Shown: positions 55,023-64,000 of the stretch, in pieces
Layout: each line of letters begins with the position of its first letter
Position numbering within the stretch: the stretch's first letter is position 1
Assembly: GCF_901709675.1 (NCBI RefSeq)
Contig: NC_051088.1
Span: forward strand, 6,087,693-6,151,692
DNA from: Syngnathus acus
Lineage: Eukaryota; Chordata; Actinopteri; Syngnathiformes; Syngnathidae
Reading direction: 5' to 3'
Length of the DNA stretch: 64,000 nucleotides
Program-made: the position numbers and the translations under genes
The notes under the pieces: generated by a model
What the model saw: only the letters and a program-made list of their open reading frames with translations
What the model was told of the DNA's origin: nothing
Databases searched by the model: none

Positions 55023-55902
55023 ACTTTTAGGGAAGTAAATTACTTGCTTTTTTTTTTCTTTGCTATTTGCAGCGCATCTCCAACCCCAGTGAAGACTGAA
55101 AACAAAAACTTTACAAGTGTGTTCCAAAAGCCAATTCCAAATACCAACCATAAGACGTCAGAAGAAAACTTTTTATACATCCAACCCAAGGAAATCTTTA
55201 CTTTCCAGATGCTTGCGATTCATCAATAAGCCTACTTGTTGAAGCATACGCCCATGAAATTCTATCCAGCAGCCCGTTTGCTTGGCGCTACGGAAGGACG
55301 GAGGGCCAGGCCTGGCCGGTGCATCCTTTTCGAACTGTCCAAGTGAAAGGGCTCAGACCTTGTTTCCCATTAAAAACAAGATGTGGGCAAGCGTGCTAAT
55401 CCTCTGCTGCTGTACGTTATTCAGTAGTGCGACAGGATGCAGCCGGGTGCTTTTTTTAGCAGCACAGCATTGTCCCCGATGAACCGTACGTGTGCGGCTA
55501 AAGTGGATGGCATTGAATGAAAATTGTCAGGACATTTCTTATTTGATATCCTGGGTTATTTCGTTTGCATAGGCATTGTTAAATCAGCGCAAAGTTAAAC
55601 GCCTCTAGATTTTACATATGGCACACGATCTCGCATCAGGCGGCGGAATAATTTAGTAACTCAATTACTTTCAATGAATTTGTAAGCCGATAAAAGATCG
55701 TGTAAAGTAGGAGTTTTAAAGAGTGGGGTGGGGAATGGACCGTGTAACGGTACGGATTCACCCCCATTCACCCGCCCGTCTGGGACAAGCTATAGCAGGC
55801 TAATGCTCACCAGCCAAGCCACAAACAAATGCCTGGTATTACTGAGTAATAACCACCTCGTTTACTGGGGACATTAGGGGATTTAAATGAGTAGTTACTC
55901 AC

Positions 55903-56300
55903 CTTCAAAGACTGTCACTCCAGAAGCGTCAAGACCATAGGGCAGCGGCAACCACTAACGATTAAGCTAGCGGACGTCAAACGTGTTGTTTTTCTATCAG
56001 AATGCGCAAGCGGGGAAACTGTCGTAAAGTCCACTCTGGCGAAAAAGGCCCATTCTAATGGTGTCCTCCGCCGGCTGGAGCTCGAAGCGTGACCAATGAC
56101 TTGTGAAGCCTTGTTTCCCCGTAAAGATGATAAGGCGGAGGTCTCTGCAGCCAGGCGGAGAGAATTGATCAAACTGTCTTGATTTACCGAGATTACGTCA
56201 ACTCCCTCGCCAGCGCTGAGAGTGACAACTCGCTTGGCCAATGAGAGATTAGATTCGGATGACTAATAGCCAAATAAACCAATAAGCATCTTCGAAAACG
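55903..56300 (-). promoter_or_regulatory. kif1b: Putative KIF1B promoter and non-coding exon 1
   Basis: A clear donor (TTTGAAG|GTGAGTAA, exon end at 55903) lies at the low-coordinate edge of a locally CpG-enriched stretch. That stretch carries CCAAT boxes at 56093-56097, 56238-56242 and 56279-56283 and a TTGACGTAA CRE-like site near 56192. There is no TATA box. The simplest reading is a CpG-type promoter with transcription starting around 56100-56250 and a non-coding first exon spliced over 3.1 kb to the ATG exon. Confidence 0.5.
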
Positions 56301-57569
56301 GAAGAGGTGCGGTTTTTCCATACAGTGACGCCCCACTGCAGGATTTCTTCTTATCAGTGCTCCCTGCAACACACAGCCAATGCAAAGATCTTACGTCTAC
56401 AGTTTTACTAGTATGTATCTGTTTTAGTTTATTCGATAAGGAACTTGCACAAGTAACATCATTAGGGACGAAAATGTGCTTCACAACAAAGTTTAGCTCG
56501 CTGAGCTACTTTCCAGTACAGGGAACATTCATCTATTTTCTGAACTGCTTCTCCTCACGAGGGTCGCGGGCGTGCTAGAGCCTATCCCAGCTGACTTTGG
56601 GCAGTAGGTGGGGGACAACCTGAACCGGTTGCCAGCCAATCGCATGCATTGACGAACAACCATTCACACTCACGCCTACAGATATCTAGGGAGTGGTCAA
56701 TTGGCCTACCAGGCATGGGGAGACAGGAAGCTCCACCCACACAGGAGTTGGAATCGAACCTTGCACCTCTGTAATGTGAGGCAGACGTGCTAATATAGTA
56801 TAAAAAAAAATGAAAATAATGCCTTTAGAAATTATGTTGCTAAAAATGCATGTCTTGAATAAAGTAAAATTTTAAAAAATATTTGGTATGGTAGGTTTTA
56901 GTGCAGAATGTTTTAAAATCCATGCAGATTGAGTCCAGTTGGGAGTTTATCCATTGCTTTGAATGAAGAGAAAGAAAAAGAAATGCAGGTTTGTGATTAT
57001 TTCTCTTTCGGGTCCTGCACACTACAATTTGGATGTATGTTGACCTGGTTCAGAATAACTTATTTTGAAGATTGTTTTTGCATGTTTGCATTCTGTGATT
57101 CAAACACAGTAAGCATTATTTTTGCTTTTGATGCCAGTCCAGGGTGAGGTGGTCAATCAATCACACCATTTAAAATAATGTGCATTATCATTTATTTTCA
57201 GTTCAAAATCCTAGCTTCCAAAACAGTTGCGTGTACTTGGTGATCATTTCCTGTACAGTTAAGGTCAGCAAGGTCACGTTAGGTACAGAGCGAGAAAGAC
57301 GATCACTCAACGTGATGTCACGGTGTTTCGCTGTCGCTTGAGCTCATGCTACATTCCGTCATGTATCGAGCAAGTTGGCTGTCTATGAGTTATTTGTTCT
57401 TTAAGGGTTGAAGGGTTTTGGAATAGCAGCCATGCACCCAAAAGAAGCCAATTTAGTATTTCGAAGTCAGCAGGGGAAATGTGACTGAAAAAGAATTAGA
57501 GGAAAAAAAAAAAAAGTACATCAACACTTATTAACATCTGACTGCACTCAAAAAGAAAACAGATATTTT
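56301..57569. other. Intergenic spacer between UBE4B and KIF1B
   Basis: A 1.3 kb spacer holding the interspersed repeat at 56520-56795. The rest is AT-rich with no coding signal. A second possible UBE4B poly(A) hexamer lies near 57190. Confidence 0.55.
56520..56795 (+). repeat. Degenerate fish interspersed repeat between UBE4B and KIF1B
   Basis: The stretch runs from CATCTATTTTCTGAACTGCT through GAGCCTATCCCAGCTGACTT, GGTTGCCAGCCAATCGCATG and ACAACCATTCACACTCACGC to GGAATCGAACCTTGCACCTC and TGTGAGGCAGACGTGCTAA. This series of phrases is a familiar high-copy repeat of teleost genomes. Partial relatives in this window lie at about 23548-23650 (left part), 848-902 and 49310-49365 (right end). 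Confidence 0.7.
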
Positions 57570-57589
57570 AGATTGTTGAAGCTACATCC

Positions 57590-57595
57590 TTTATT
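57590..57595 (-). terminator. ube4b: Candidate UBE4B poly(A) signal
   Basis: AATAAA on the minus strand about 520 bases after the UBE4B stop, giving a 3' UTR of roughly 545 bases. Another hexamer lies near 57190, so a longer form is possible. Confidence 0.5.
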
Positions 57596-58114
57596 CTGCC
57601 TACAACAAGCACAGGTGGTGCATCTCTTAAGCTGTGGGACTCCAGCACGTTATAACAACTCAAGTTAGTCATTGTCATAGTCTTGCTCACTACAACAACT
57701 CCCAAATATGCTTCACAGGCAGTCACCCTAAAAGCATCACAAGTCTTTAATAGCGCCCACATTTACATTGTTACAAAACACACAAGAACCATAAAGGAAA
57801 TATTCAATGAAGTCACTGTGCAGCTCTCTGGTAAACCTGTGTGTGATGAAGACTGTTTTCTGCATACTTAGAAACACCCTAATTGTTAAATATATGCATA
57901 TATTTGGATATACATATACCTTATTCACAAATTCTCAATGTAAAAAAAAAAATTATGATCTTTTTCAGTATTATTCTAATGTCCTGGGTAGGGCAAAAAG
58001 GGCACAAATAAAACTAGTTGGTTATTGTTGGTAGCAGTGACACTGAATTCAGGCGATTTGGGCGAAATGCCTTCATTATGGAGAGCAGGGCAAGTCGTAG
58101 TTGACATCAAGTCT

Positions 58115-64000
<5,886 letters not shown>

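Overview
This is vertebrate nuclear DNA, almost certainly from a ray-finned (teleost) fish. Coding sequence is broken into short exons with GT/AG junctions. The proteins are vertebrate-type, and introns and spacers carry fish-style repeats: hAT and Tc1-like deletion elements, a degenerate interspersed repeat found in several copies, and long AT/A/T tracts. The exact species cannot be read from the sequence.

All three genes lie on the minus strand, so transcription runs from high to low coordinates. The order is UBE4B (3' part, 64000 to about 57570), KIF1B (about 56200 to 7260) and PGD (about 6260 to 1100). This is the same order and co-orientation as the human 1p36.22 block UBE4B-KIF1B-PGD. 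Spacers are only about 1.0 and 1.3 kb.

PGD is complete: 13 coding exons give 483 codons plus stop, equal to the human enzyme. KIF1B is a large kinesin-3 gene. Twenty shared exons encode motor, neck coiled coil and FHA domain (692 codons once small indels are allowed for). They then splice either to one 1.5 kb KIF1B-alpha terminal exon with its own poly(A) signal, or to 28 beta-specific exons ending in a PH domain (about 1810 residues). UBE4B is represented by its last 15 coding exons, covering most of the Ufd2 core and the C-terminal U-box.

The most interesting points are inside KIF1B. A strongly coding-like 201-nt phase-compatible exon (16992-17192) would add 67 residues to the beta tail. 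One or more further phase-0 mini-exon candidates lie between coding exons 15 and 16; two end in FSPKK/FSTKK like exon 15, and one carries a 60-bp tandem duplication that copies its splice acceptor. A cluster of 1-2 nt indels, several in short base runs, is confined to three consecutive exons (30134-30656), which looks like a local sequence-quality problem rather than gene decay. A 916-bp hAT deletion derivative with perfect 8-bp target duplications and a BED-finger ORF sits in the first intron. The three genes do unrelated jobs (ubiquitin ligation, axonal transport, NADPH production). I see conserved synteny and no operon-like or novel multi-gene system. Exon boundaries were placed by eye from protein similarity recalled from memory, splice consensus and phase arithmetic.
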